A DNA stretch of 64,000 nt, taken from Bromus sterilis (lineage: Eukaryota > Streptophyta > Magnoliopsida > Poales > Poaceae). Position 1 is the first letter of the stretch. Every line of letters starts with the position of its first letter. The notes below the pieces were generated by a model. That model had not been told where the DNA came from. It did not search any database and saw only the letters and a list, made by a program, of their open reading frames with translations. Both the position numbers and the translations under genes were made by a program. The stretch is from the NCBI GenBank assembly GCA_950022295.1, contig OX465598.1:7936001-8000000 (forward strand), in the 5' to 3' direction. Below are positions 45,060 to 55,739 of the stretch, piece after piece.

Positions 45060-45660
45060 CTTGACATCGATTCAGAACCAATGCATCCAACGACATGGGG
45101 TTTGAAGCTCGTTTTATGCAAACCATCTGCTCCAACTTCCATTTGACTTAGTTCCGAGATGTTCATTACATGTATGGTTTTCTCGAAACTCGTAAGTCTA
45201 TCCGACCAGCGTCGAGTGAGAAGCGCAGGGTCTACTACCAAGAACCCGAGGGATTCTTTGTGTGCACATAGTCCTTCTTTGTTTCCTTGCATTAGGGCCT
45301 CTGATTTTCAGAAAAAACAGTGCATCCAAGGCAACCCTGATTACTCATGATTCTACATTGTTTTGTTAACAATATCGTTGACGTGAATCGCAACGGTGTG
45401 GAGTAATGATGCGTGGTAGATGCATTGCTAGCCCGGGATCAGCTACAAGCTATTTTTTTCCTGATGCCTCTCAAATCTAATTAACATTTTTATCATAGTG
45501 TGGGGCTCAATATATGTTTTGGCTCGCCTAAAACAATTCTTTATTAACCTAACAAAAATAGAAGGGACTGTCTTGAGCGCTACGACTAGCTCATTCGAAG
45601 ATCAAAATATGTTAGGAAAGTGGATGGGTATCTTTCTTTGTTTGTGTTTGTCTATGTGTA
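45060..45660 (-). ncRNA. PHAS-9: candidate miR2118-triggered phasiRNA precursor
   Basis: The minus-strand promoter (45758-45688) and the site (45479-45458) stand in the usual arrangement, with a predicted cut opposite 45467/45468. The body left of the site aligns with PHAS-7 and PHAS-11 for about 400 bp (gagtgagaagcgcaggg; gggcctctgatttt; cgtgaatcgcaacg.tgtggagtaatgatgc). Shared words are broken by indels of all lengths, so no common protein is encoded. The left end is cut by the solo-LTR-like element at 45047. Confidence 0.65.
45458..45479 (-). other. miR2118 target site, PHAS-9
   Basis: The minus-strand site contains GAGAGGCATCAGGAA, giving full pairing to microRNA positions 1-13 of the TTCCTGATGCC form except for one mismatch further in. 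Confidence 0.68.
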
Positions 45661-45687
45661 TTACTATGACTCAAAGTTGATGGAAAA

Positions 45688-45758
45688 TATATATATGCAT
45701 GAACAAATAATGGGGTGTTGAAGAAAATAAACGTCATAACAACTTATCAATGAGGTGG
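45688..45758 (-). promoter_or_regulatory. PHAS-9 promoter module and TATA box
   Basis: CCACCTCATTGATAAGTTGTTATGAC (minus strand) ends at 45733 and a TATATATATT box lies at 45697-45688, 36 bp further on. Confidence 0.65.
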
Positions 45759-46115
45759 ATGGCGAAGAGTACTTTTTCTGTTGGTTTGTTTATGTACGTA
45801 CGGCCATTTATTCAACCAAGTGAGTTTGTGTACTTGGTTGGATATTGATACAGTGCAATTTAGGTCATGGCACATTATCAAAAAATCTTATCGCACACAT
45901 ATGTGTGAATTGTCGCCTTGTGTGCACATTGACTCTCCTTTTCTTTTTGAATGACGATCTTGCAGTAAAGCTAAACTAAAAATAATAAAATTAACGCAGT
46001 GTGCTCTCTTTTAGTCAATGGAACGCGTCTATTACATCGTCATCCTTGCACCGTGTTTTGCTTCCCCTTTGCAAACGTGTGTTCTGAACAGGATCAAAGT
46101 CGATAACTCCATATG

Positions 46116-46155
46116 AAGTGCTACACGTACACACCATCTACTTGATTTATACATC
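46116..46155 (+). promoter_or_regulatory. PHAS-10 promoter module, decayed
   Basis: GTGCTACACGTACACACCATC then TACTTGATTTATAC resembles the modules of PHAS-5 and PHAS-12, but no TATA box stands at the usual distance. Confidence 0.4.
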
Positions 46156-46197
46156 CAATCTAAAGATGCTACTCGCCAATCTTCCTTCCTCATCCCC

Positions 46198-46214
46198 ACC
46201 CCCCCCCCCCCCCC
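46198..46214. repeat. Poly-C tract
   Basis: Seventeen or so consecutive C residues, followed by AACCCCCGCGC, lie between the PHAS-10 promoter relic and its site. Confidence 0.95.
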
Positions 46215-46450
46215 AACCCCCGCGCACGTTAAAAATGTGTTCCGACTAAGTATGGAACATAGTACACATTAGATTTGGAAGGCACCATGGAAAGATCAAC
46301 TTCTAGATGGTTGGCATCTCGCGGTTCATCAAGTCTGCACCATTTGTCTTCTACATAGAGATGCACATCGATAAGAGTGATAGAATGTCAGACAAAATAT
46401 TATACGAGATGGACACAACTATGTTGTTCTAGGTAATCAAACAGTAGTTG
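46215..46450 (+). ncRNA. PHAS-10: decayed miR2118-type locus
   Basis: A site relic at 46270-46292 reads TTAGATTTGGAAGGCACCATGG, which has an extra base and a broken seed relative to the working sites. The following words (gaaagatcaacttctagatgg; catcgataagagtgatagaat) match the PHAS-5 body (gaaaagaccagcttctatgtag; catcgataacaattacagaat). It is a plus-strand relative of PHAS-5, arranged head to head with PHAS-9. Confidence 0.45.
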
Positions 46451-48640
46451 GATGGTTAGGAGGATCGTTGTTTCATCAACCCACTAGCAAATCATATCGT
46501 AGGTTTGAAACTTACATGTCTCATAAAGGCGTTCTATTGTTGTAATGAGGGTGATGTTCTTTTGATAGCGAGTTTTTTGTGATGTATCATCAATCTAAAG
46601 ATCAAATTTGTCGGCTAATATATCTTGGGATTACTCATAGGATAGAATGTGCTTGTGCGTGAGTGTCTACATATGTATTATGTTTAAAAAGTAAATCAAG
46701 TTATATGCAAATAAATAATTGTGTGTTTCAATACTTACTAAATGATGTTTTAAAGACATTTTAACATTTTCGGTTAGAAACTCATAAATACTAATTTAAC
46801 AAACATTACAATTGTTTTTTTATTGCATGGAAGTACGTCTAATTTTTAGATATGTAATTTTTTTTATTTTCATGAATACCTATTTTGAAATACATTGATA
46901 TGTTTAATAATGTTAATAGTGTAATCAAAATATATTTGTATGTATAATACAAGCAAGATATTCCCTTCGTTCCATATTAACTATCGCGAAAATGGATGTA
47001 TCCATTACCCAAAATACACCTAGATACATCCATTTTGGTGATAATTATTATGGAACGGAGTAATGTTTTTTAAGAGTAGCATGAACATTTTAATTTTGTA
47101 AATATGACCAAATATTTTCAAAATGTACTGGTAGTATAAAATTTTGTTGTTGACATAGTTTCAGGTTAAAAAAATATAGAGAAACAAAATGTTAACTTAA
47201 CACTTTAAAATTCTTTGACGCTTCCAAGAAACCTTGCTTCATGTCAGCTGCTCAACCAATCGCAAAATGAACTTTAAACTAAATGGAGATTTAGTTGTAG
47301 CAATAATTTTGGTGCTCAATTAGAGATAAAATTGCAAGATATATATTCTTGTATTGACTTTTGAGAAAATTGCAGCTAACACCAGTCTTTGTGGCATTTG
47401 TTGCATAAAACCCACAAATAGGATCTTTTTTGCAGCTATCACGGGTTCGGCCTAATATTTTGCACCTGGCCCAAATGAGGAGCTTAACTCGTTGACATGT
47501 TGATAAGATAAATTTTAAAGATAAGAGGAGATTTTTTTTACTGCGACTGTACTTTTATTTTACTATGTTTGTTGTCGTTGAGATGTTTTCGTTCCTGAGA
47601 CCATATTTTATAAAAATATCAAAAGTATTTTAAATTTAAAATATTATAAAAAATTTATATGATATCTACATACATCTGGAGTTTTGCTACTTAATACATT
47701 GCATTATCTATACCTACTAAAAATGGACGATCGATTTCTCCGTAATTTTCGTATGTTGCTGATGTCATTATATTTTTCGTAAGTGAATTGCTGACGTCAT
47801 AGGCCTATCAATCGGGTAAAAAAATAATTGGCCAAACCAGGAAATAAGATCTCTTTTGCAGCTAGCACGGGTTTGGCCTAATATTTTGCACCTGGCCCAA
47901 ATGAGGAGCTTAACTCGTTGACATGTTGATAAGAGAAATTTTGAAGAGAGGAGGAGATTTTTGTTTACTGCGACTGTACTTTTATTTTGCTATGTTTGTT
48001 GTCATTGAGATTGTCATTGTTTTCGCTCCTGAAACCATATTTTATAAAAAAATCAAAAGTATTTTAATTTAAAATATTATGAAAATTTTATATGATATCT
48101 ACATACATCTAGAGTTTTGCTACATAATGCATTGCATTATAGGCTACACAAAAATCACAAAATCGTGTATCTGAATAGGCAATAAAGACCTCGTTTTTCT
48201 TTCAACATTCGTCTTTTTTGTGTAGATCAAATATGAATATCTATTTTGATGCAAATCTGGCCGTACATACTCCACATGTGCACTTGCATGTTTGTTTTGG
48301 AAAAAAGTTAGACAAAAAATAAAAATATCATTTTTTAAAACGGATTACTCGTGCCTGTGTACCAAAAGAACCTTTTGCTTATATATTTGTTGTTAAAAAG
48401 AGTCACGTATGAATATATATTTATGTTTCCAAATGTTATGTTGCACGCAAAATAGCGGGCTCAGCCTGTTAGATAACCTATTAACAAGGTTAAAATTGTT
48501 CGTTTGGGCCAAGTATAAAAAATTAAGCCTAAATTGTGCTAGTTGTAATAAAGATTTTGTTTCCGTGTTTTGTCCAATAAATGCCACAAAGGCTAGTGTT
48601 AGCCGCAATTTTCTTATCGCACACTTTTCCAACTCAGCTT
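46450..48640. other. Intergenic AT-rich DNA with a 410-bp direct duplication
   Basis: The words gcctaatattttgcacctggcccaaatgagg, catgttgataaga and actgcgactgtacttttatttt occur at about 47450-47570 and again at 47860-47990, roughly 410 bp apart, as an imperfect tandem pair. The interval also contains a Stowaway MITE at 46961. No gene is seen. Confidence 0.7.
46961..47060. mobile_element. Stowaway-type MITE
   Basis: The ends TTCCCTTCGTTCCATATTAACTATCGCG and GTGATAATTATTATGGAACGGAG are inverse to each other. TA flanks occur at 46959-46960 and 47061-47062. The inner arms share atggatgtatc / gatacatccat. Confidence 0.9.
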
Positions 48641-48898
48641 GGTCCGGCAAAGTGTATCTTTCCTTGTGGTCAGTTCAGAGGCGTTTGAGAGCTATGGGTT
48701 CAGAACTTCGAATTGAATTCAGAGACTTAAACAGTAGCCACGTTCTGAGAGACAGAGTGAGTAGTAGCATCTCCGTCTCACGCAGATTAGCATTGACAAA
48801 TCAAATGCAGTAACAACAATTACAAGATTGATAGCATTCTATTCCAAATTTCCAGCAAGATACACCTAGCAAAATATTCACAGGGACACAAATCTAAT

Positions 48899-49399
48899 CT
48901 AGAACTCCTGGGAGGCGGAGCCGAGGTCGGCCTTGCCGCCCTTGCCGAGCTTCTTGGGGAGGAGCGTGGAGTGGATGCTGGGCAGCACCCCGCCGGCGGC
49001 GATGGTGACCGCGCCCAGCAGCCGGCTCAGCTCCTCGTCGTTGCGCACCGCCAGCTGGATGTGGCGCGGCACGATCCGGGTCTTCTTGTTGTCCCGCGCC
49101 GCGTTGCCGGCGAGCTCCAGAGTCTGAACAGAGAAAGAAATGGTGAGATCGGGGAAGCGCGCGCGTGACGCGGGGAGGAGGAGCTGGCTGGGGGAGACGC
49201 TTACCTCGGCGGCGAGGTACTCGAGGACGGCGGCGAGGTATACGGGGGCTCCGGTGCCGACGCGCTGGGCGTACTTGCCGACCTTGAGGAACCTGGCGAT
49301 GCGGCCGACGGGGAACTGGAGGCCGGCCTTGGACGACCGGGACACGGCCTTGGCGCTGGAGACCTTCCCCTTGCCCCTCCCGCTGCCGGCAATGGCCAT
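48899..49399 (-). CDS. Histone H2A.X, two exons, 139 aa (gene 2)
   Basis: Exon 1 is 49399-49205 (65 codons, [20 protein letters not shown]...YLAAE) and exon 2 is 49123-48899 (74 codons plus TAG), separated by an 81-bp GT..AG intron. It differs from gene 1 by a few residues (for example KVSSAKAV for TVSAAKSV, and RVGTGAP for RIGAGAP) and keeps the C-terminal SQEF phosphorylation motif of H2A.X. An in-frame upstream extension to 49546 exists, but the family N-terminus and the upstream TATA show that 49399 is the start. The leader holds three imperfect copies of ggccggagagat. A TATA box (ttataaaatgg, minus) lies near 49553. Both exon positions match gene 1, so the pair arose by duplication. Confidence 0.97.
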   Translation of the reverse strand: MAIAGSGRGKGKVSSAKAVSRSSKAGLQFPVGRIARFLKVGKYAQRVGTGAPVYLAAVLEYLAAEVSVSPSQLLLPASRARFPDLTISFSVQTLELAGNAARDNKKTRIVPRHIQLAVRNDEELSRLLGAVTIAAGGVLPSIHSTLLPKKLGKGGKADLGSASQEF

Positions 49400-49592
49400 C
49401 TTCGGGTCGCTGTGGAGATCTGACGCACTTGGGCTGTGGTCGCCGGAGAGATAGCCGGAGAGATGGCCGGAGAGATGACCGGATCTATTGAGATGGTGGG
49501 AGGCGCGGGGTGTTTTGAGTTGTTGGAGGAGCGAGGGCGGTGCCATTTTATAACAGGAGGGGAGGCTGCGCTATTGGCTTGGAGCGCGAGGC

Positions 49593-49610
49593 CACGGATC
49601 GCTGACGTGG
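49593..49610 (-). promoter_or_regulatory. Histone type I promoter element
   Basis: The minus strand reads CCACGTCAGCGATCCGTG, one base from the plant histone type I consensus, about 50 bp upstream of the TATA box of H2A.X gene 2. ATTGG (an inverted CCAAT) lies at 49573-49577. Confidence 0.88.
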
Positions 49611-49619
49611 AGCTGGAGC

Positions 49620-51515
49620 TGAAAATTTTGGTTGGGTTTGGCGCGGATTGAGAATTTTGGGCGCCGAAATTATCCATCCGCAGTCATTCGTCGGATCAGT
49701 TTATTATCGTTTTATTTTTATGTATTTTGCCTTATGGTTTTTATTTTTTCTATACTTTCGTACAAATAGCTTATTCGATTCTCTACATATTTTGATGCTA
49801 CATTTTAAGATAATAAAGCACATTTTATCGGAAAAATATCAATACTAGTCAGGCAAAAGGATTTTTTAAAATTGATACATTTGTTTTAGTAAATTACAAA
49901 AATATTACACGTTTTCACAAAAAAAAAAACGTCGGCCAGGCCCAGGCCGACTGGACCATCTCTCCCCGGCTATCGGCTGCTGGCCCATGCAGTCTGCCCA
50001 GCCCAGGCCGAGAGCCCACATGGACTAGCCCAGGTCGACAGGCCATCCACTACAGCGCGCCGTTTTCTCTGAATAATATTTTTAGTAAAAAAATTAGTAT
50101 TAGCACACTATTTGATAAAATTTCACAATTAGCGCTATTAGAATTTTAATAACAAAATCAGTATTAACACTATTTGGTAAAATTTCAAAATTAGCGCTAT
50201 CAGATTTCAAAGTCTTCATGGGATACAAACCGACGCGTAGCCCTCCATGAGGAGACGTGTCGCCCATAATCACTGTCTGAGTAGGCGCTGCGTTTGACTT
50301 GTTAATGAGAGTGGTTTTCTGCAATCGATGTTGCCTGGCCGGCGAACCAACATGTATGCCACAAAAGCCTATAGCTCGGCGTCATGGCAAAGGTGGAGGA
50401 AGAAGAAATGGAACGAGTGTTGTATGGTATGTTTCACGGTCCCGCGAGGGTTCCTTTAAATAGCGGGTGTTGTCTAGGGGAGTTGATTAGCCAGCTATAA
50501 TGCGGGGCATCGGAATAGGTTTCTCGCTGACACTGGTTTAATGTCGGCAAGCAATGGACGTGTAATCATTCCGTCGTGTCTCTCCGGCATTGAATGGGCA
50601 CGGAGATCGTTGAGCCATATGTCCCTCCAATGAATGGTCGCATTGGCACTGGTTGGACATCAATGCCGACCGCAGTTCCCATCACATTCAACCGACATCC
50701 AATGTCAAGGACCTCAATGACTGTGCGGTCACCGCTTTCGCGCGCAGGAAGTATTTTTGGCGCAAAGGAATTTTGGGTGGGACCTGGTTTTCGGGTGAGG
50801 GTGTTCGACGGTCCGGACTCCCGCAAAACCACCCCCGGTTTTGATCAAAATTGTGGGAAAACAAATAGGCGGACCAACCCATGTACGGGTATAGAATCGC
50901 TTTGGATGACAAAAGTGGTCCAGACAGTCTAATTCGAATGGACGCGGAAGGTTTATGGATCGGCGTTGGATATGCCTTTAATGAAAAAACGATTGATATC
51001 ACACTCACTGAAAGCAAAAAAACCTTGCAAGCTAAACTTGATGATCAATTCCTATTACACCAGTTGCGTACCAGGGAACGTAGTATGGTTTCTCAATGCA
51101 TTGAGAGCAACTATAGCAAATTTGCTACAATCACATGTTCTGTAAAACAACCGTCGATATATGGTATCAAATTGAAAAAATTATCCGAACATGTACCATA
51201 TATCAAATTGTCCTATTTTTTTGCGGTGAGCTACAAGAACTGCTCTGCAACCCGCATATCTCCCGTTCTTCTCTCCTTTTGTGGTTTCCCCTGTCACATA
51301 AAAACAGTTTGATGGTGTGGAACTTTCAGTACTGTAAGTGGAAGATTGTGTACGATGAGCTCCGGCGAGCGGGAGATGGTGAACGGTGAGCGGGAGACGA
51401 CGGACATCGAGTAGAAGACGGTGAATGGGGAGCGGCCATATGCGCCGACGGTGGACGGGAGAAGAACCGGTTGCGTGCGTGCTATCCGCTGCCGCTGTTG
51501 CACCTCGTGTGTGTT
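49620..51515. other. Intergenic, short tandem repeats, no gene
   Basis: An imperfect 63-bp tandem pair (agtattaacactatttggtaaaatttcaaaattagcgctat) is at 50094-50210. GGCCCAGGCCGA-type words at 49930-50045 and a block at 50560-50990 look like dispersed repeat DNA. No domain-bearing frame is found. Confidence 0.5.
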
Positions 51516-51518
51516 CCA

Positions 51519-51596
51519 GGTGTCAGATTCGATGGTTAGGATACACGGCTCTCATCTGAGAGACCCGGGTTAAATTTCAGGCGACGAAAGCGAAAG
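51519..51596 (+). pseudogene. tRNA-Glu pseudogene
   Basis: The words gatggttaggatac, cggctctcatctgagagacccgggtt and ggcgacgaaag align with the intact tRNA-Glu(CTC) at 54826. The acceptor 5' strand is lost, the T arm is altered (taaatttc for caagtccc) and the anticodon stem has a change, so it should not fold. Confidence 0.8.
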
Positions 51597-51617
51597 TGTT
51601 CTTGAATAATTTTACAA

Positions 51618-51772
51618 TGTGTACCATAAGAATCGTTGTGAAACTTTTGAAAAATGTGTATACAATGTTGAAAATGGTGTATATCATTAAGAAGTGTATA
51701 CCATAAGAATTGTTGTGAAACTTTTGAAAATGTGTATCCAACGTAAAAAATGGTTTATATCATTAAGAAGTG
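51618..51772. repeat. 77-bp tandem duplication
   Basis: The unit gtgtaccataagaat.gttgtgaaacttttgaaaa...atcattaagaa occurs at 51618 and again at 51695. Confidence 0.93.
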
Positions 51773-51779
51773 TATGTGA

Positions 51780-52350
51780 TATTTTATAGAAATATTTTTT
51801 GCATTTAAAAAAAATGTGACATTTGAAAAAAATGTTTGTACAATACAAAAAATGTTCACATGGTTTAAAAAATATTTATTACCGGAAAAAATGTTGAACT
51901 TGTATTTGAAAAAACTGTTGACCTTGTATTTGTCACCATGTATTTGAAAAAAGTTCAACGTGTATCAAACCAATGTTTCACACTACACTAGGAATATGTT
52001 TATGCAATGTAAAAAAATGTTTGTGCAGTTTATGAAAAAGTTTATTACAGTAACATAAAAAATGTTCAACATGTATTTGAAAAAAATGTTAACCAACTAT
52101 TCAATTTTTTGTTCATCAGATCTATTAAAAGAAAATTTTAAATTGTGTATTTTAACAATGTTCAATGTGTATGAAAAAATGTTTCACATGTACGCCAAAA
52201 AAGTATATTGTATATTAAAAACCTATAAATTTATGTTTCAACAATGTAAAAAAATGTTTGCGTAATTTTAAAAAATGTATATTACCACAAAAACGTCAAA
52301 TGTGTAATTGAGAAAAAGTTAACCATGCATTGAGAAATGTGTTGAAAACA
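51780..52350. repeat. AT-rich minisatellite-like array
   Basis: Degenerate units of the form aaaaatgttcaacatgtatttg recur every 20-40 bases for more than 500 bp. Unit order and length vary. Confidence 0.75.
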
Positions 52351-52359
52351 TGTATTAAC

Positions 52360-53050
52360 AGGACCAAAAAAGAGGCAAAAAATAAGGCAACTGAGCATCC
52401 GTTCTTATCGACATATTTTGCACTTTGCTTGTAGGTCTACCATATGGCAAGATTGAAAATACATCTAGGAGCATTCGAGGAGGTGCAACTGTGGTAAGAG
52501 GAGGAGCTTGCAAATAAGATCCAGATAACACTTCACTTGTACATTTGCTTACAACATAAATGAATGGAATAAGGTGCGCAAATGGAGGAGAAATGGAATC
52601 AGTACGGATGAGATCCACACCAATCAAATCAAGGATTTAACCTTTTTGTCATTCTTGGATCGCAACCTCCAATTATGAAAGTCTTATTTTTTAATATGAA
52701 ATAATATGATTTTTTCTCAATAGCTACTCCAATTATCAAAGCCTTGATTTTCTTATCGTACCACAATCATCACTTTGCCCAAATTGACATGATAGGAGCT
52801 TATGATCTCTATTGGTAGCAGTGGTAAATATCTTTATCAGTGCAACATTGATTGAGAATAACAAGAAGAGAACAGAGGAAACCAAAAGAAGAAGACAAGG
52901 GGACCATGATAATTATTTTATTAATTATTACTCCAACAACTCAACACGGTGCAAGAAGCGCATTGATTAAACTATTTGTTTGTTGGAGGGTGAGAGATTG
53001 GCCGAAGACCGATGATGGCCAGATGTCCTCCAACCACAAGCTAGACATGC
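52360..53050. other. Intergenic, no gene
   Basis: There is a short repeat (attatgaaagtctta / ctccaattatcaaagccttg) at 52665-52745. Nothing else is recognised. Confidence 0.4.
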
Positions 53051-53080
53051 ACTGGGGTCTAGCCGTGATCAATGTCGCTT

Positions 53081-53690
53081 AGGATTGGCACTAGGAGGGG
53101 GAGGGCCTTCGCCGTACTGTCGACGAGTACCTCACCTTTGAGTGTCTGGACGTGCAGAGGACCGGTCGCCAGCTCGTACGCCTCACGGTTGCCCTCCCAG
53201 CTTTTGTTGGTGCACCCATACCAGTCCCATGAGAGCATGGTGCAGCTCAACCGTGCTAGTTCCCCGTGTCGGCATCGTCCGCAGGTAGCCGATGGCATCA
53301 ATTTTGTAGGCAACGACTCAGAGGATGTACGAAAACCTTTGCACCTTTGAGTTTGCTAGTATGAAGAAGCCAAGGCTCTCCTTGAGGCTTGTGTCTTCCC
53401 CATACTTGGGCTGAAACTTATCCAGGGTGTTGGTGTGCGTGAATGGTAGGATGTCATTGAGATGGACGTAGTCTAGACCTTTGTCGGCAATACCCTTTTT
53501 GAAGATGTCTAATTTCTTGTGTACGAGAATTGAGCAGGGTGGCCTCCTGGCCTACAAAGGCGAACCACCCACCAACGCAGTTCCATAAGCCCGCGAGATA
53601 CAAATTATCGCATCGGAATGCGAGCTTGACCTGGATCTCCCGCGTTTGGTTCATCAACTGAACGTGCAACCAAAACACCGACGTGAGCTA
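53081..53690 (-). pseudogene. Ribosome-inactivating-protein (RIP, JIP60-like) gene fragment
   Basis: Minus-strand frames at about 53690-53560, 53460-53340 and 53315-53080 read like successive parts of a type-1 RIP or jasmonate-induced JIP60-like rRNA N-glycosidase of cereals, with the characteristic substrate-pocket strand region near 53620-53570. Members of the family remove an adenine from the sarcin-ricin loop of large-subunit rRNA. Here the parts lie in different frames with stops between them, no start is found and the catalytic segment is not recognisable, so this is a relic. The assignment is by pattern memory. A search against cereal JIP60 proteins would settle it. Confidence 0.5.
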
Positions 53691-53758
53691 TAGATCCTGT
53701 GGCTGGAGGACATGGTGTCCATCCAACTAGGGAGTGCAAACTTCTTTAAGGGTTACGC

Positions 53759-53776
53759 GGGGGGGGGGGGGGGGGT
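53759..53776. repeat. Poly-G tract
   Basis: About 17-18 consecutive G residues. Together with the poly-C at 46198 and the G-runs at 24240 and 43739, it is a site where assembly length may be unreliable. Confidence 0.95.
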
Positions 53777-54030
53777 GCCCCTCCCCTACTACAATAAGTC
53801 TTGAGAGAAAAGATATATGAACTGATAAAATGAATTGATTCAAAAGATACCTAAAAAAACTAATAAAATGAATCTATGTCAGGACTACTAGTACTTTACA
53901 CGTATACCGTACCCATTATTTTGCCATGTTAACCAACATACCACCTTTCTGAATTTTTTCCCTTGGTACGAGTACTTTTTTGACTCTTATGAATTGATTG
54001 TTTGTGTATACCTACTTTTCCTCAGATGCA

Positions 54031-54433
54031 ACTTCGGTGGCTTTGTGAAGTAAAGTCACGCGGTGACTTACCCCTAAAATTCAAATTTAAATGTATCAAA
54101 AAATTCTGAAAAAAATGTGGATCTTCTCATCACATGAATGTACAATACCTAAAAATTCCAGGTCCAAATTCGAAATGTACATTAAGAAATTAAAAAGACA
54201 AGTTGACCATGAATAGTGACATTTTGAATTTGCTTTCTGACACTATTCATGTTGAATTTGTCCTTTTTGTTTCTCAATATGTACTTTGAATTTGGACCTG
54301 AAATTTTTAGGGATTATACATTAATGTGATGTGAAGATCCACAAATTTTTTTAGAATTTTTTGAAACGTTTAAAATTGTTTTTTTGAGGTAAGTCAAGGT
54401 GAGACTTTGCTTCGTAAAGTCACTGAAGCCGCG
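54031..54433. mobile_element. Foldback/MITE-like element with two arms of about 190 bp
   Basis: The left arm starts acttcggtggctttgtgaag and the right arm ends cttcgtaaagtcactgaagccg. The arms are inverse over almost their whole length, for example ggtccaaattcgaaatgtacatt against aatatgtactttgaatttggacc, meeting near 54230 around accatgaatagtgac / gacactattcatg. Divergence of the arms is perhaps 15 percent. It has no coding capacity. Transcription would give one long hairpin. Confidence 0.88.
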
Positions 54434-54544
54434 TCTTCCTTTTCCCCAAGTGCACACATGCATATATTCCATTGAATCTTCATTTGTATGTTGTAGTCTG
54501 CATTGTAGTATGGAACTAACACTGCAATTTCAATGTGAGCACGG

Positions 54545-54780
54545 ACAGTTGATCCAGGTTGTCCAGCGTGTCATGAACATTGGTGGATGTGTGAGACTTT
54601 TCGGCAACCAGAAATCGAAAACCTCACTGTCATCTGCTTGTCCAACAGGTTGTTGCTCGTCTTGATGTCCAGGTGGATGATCGGTGACATGCACTCGATC
54701 CTCGTGATTCAGCTCGTACCAGCCCATCTGTACCGTCGGTGCTGTTTTGTTATGCCAACAAACTGGGATTGTAGGTGCTA
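54545..54780 (-). pseudogene. Receptor-like kinase (WAK type) fragment
   Basis: The minus strand at about 54690-54630 encodes PIIHLDIKTSNNLLDKQ, the kinase catalytic-loop signature H-x-D-I-K-x-x-N-x-LLD as found in wall-associated kinases (usual form IIHRDIKTSNILLD). The neighbouring DFG region is altered to ISG, and frames are interrupted on both sides, so only about 80 codons remain. It cannot be active. Confidence 0.65.
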
Positions 54781-54825
54781 GAGTTCGCCGAATGAGTTAC
54801 CGTCTATTATTATCAGCCTAACAAA

Positions 54826-54898
54826 TCCGTCGTAGTCTAGGTGGTTAGGATACTCGGCTCTCACCCGAGAGACCCGGGTTCAAGTCCCGGCGACGGAA
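54826..54898 (+). tRNA. tRNA-Glu (anticodon CTC)
   Basis: The cloverleaf is complete. The acceptor stem TCCGTCG pairs with CGACGGA and the discriminator is A. The anticodon stem CTCGG/CCGAG encloses CTCTCAC, with the anticodon CTC at 54860-54862. The T arm is CCGGGTTCAAGTCCCGG. The internal A box (TAGTCTAGGTGG) and B box (GGTTCAAGTCC) are present, and a T-run at 54904-54912 serves as Pol III terminator. It is cytosolic in type (no CCA encoded). A decayed relative lies at 51519. Confidence 0.97.
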
Positions 54899-54912
54899 TC
54901 ACTTTTTTTTTG

Positions 54913-55480
54913 GTATTTTCCTAAAGTACTCTTGATCTCTGCCCATTTTTTCTGCTCAAAATTGTACCGAAATTCAGAAGCACTCCTAGTTATTTTGCTA
55001 TGCTAGGCTATTGACCTGAGAACTAATTACAGAATATAACACTATACACATAAAACATTGCCCATTCCTGATAAAAAAATGCTACATCCGAGAGAACTTT
55101 TCTCACTCTAATCATTCTGCCAAGTTCTCAATTATCCTTGTCCTGTTCCATCGTCCTGCAGAGTGCTTCCTACAGCTGATAGGTGTTCCATGTTTAAAAA
55201 AAACAGTACCGTCTGGTGGGGGTAACCATTTGTTGACTGTTACGAAAACCTCTATGGGTTCTCTGTATATCATCGCCCTTCATTCATTTAAGCTCGGTCA
55301 AAAATCATGTCACAAAATTGCTTGTAGCAAATGGACCCTCAATGTTCTACTGAATGATATCGTCTCGCTTTCCATAACAACCAAAGAGTAATCTAGTACT
55401 TCCTCCGATTCATATTACTTGTCCTAAAATTGATGTATCTACTATATTGCTTGTTTAAATTGTCAAAATCACACAATTAT
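54913..55480. other. Intergenic, no gene
   Basis: It contains one half of a Stowaway-like end (tacttcctccgattcatatta) at 55397-55420 without a partner. Otherwise unassigned. Confidence 0.5.
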
Positions 55481-55489
55481 CCGGCTAAG

Positions 55490-55735
55490 TACAATTTCCT
55501 TTCAGTCAGTTCAGAGGTGTTTTCAATGCTAAAGCGAGATGGATTTCTCGGAAACTCGGAACATTAGCACCTGCAGATCAGCATTGAGCAATTGACGAAT
55601 CATAGGCAGTAATGACAAGAACCAGATTGCTAGCATTCCATTCCAAGTTTCCAACCAGAACCATCACCATCGACTGATCGATAACACATCAACCAAAAAA
55701 AATCACAATAAGAAAACTAATATATCGACATGGGT
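55490..55735 (-). pseudogene. Relic of an H2A.X 3' flank without coding region
   Basis: The words tttcagtcagttcagaggtgtttt, gcagatcagcattgag and gctagcattccattccaagtttcc match the sequence just beyond the stop codons of the H2A.X genes at 38850-39010 and 48650-48890 in the same order. Where the coding region should follow, near 55735, unrelated sequence begins. It marks a fourth histone-derived unit in the array. Confidence 0.75.
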
Positions 55736-55739
55736 TACA

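Noticed and set aside
45458..45479. A MIR2118 gene rather than a target, since the plus strand resembles the mature microRNA
   Set aside because: No complementary second arm lies within a few hundred bases, and promoter and TATA read from the minus strand. The same holds for 18780, 35105 and 56135.
49400..49546. N-terminal extension of H2A.X gene 2
   Set aside because: The extension contains leader repeats (GHLSGHLSG...) unlike any histone, and gene 1 lacks it. The standard start is at 49399.
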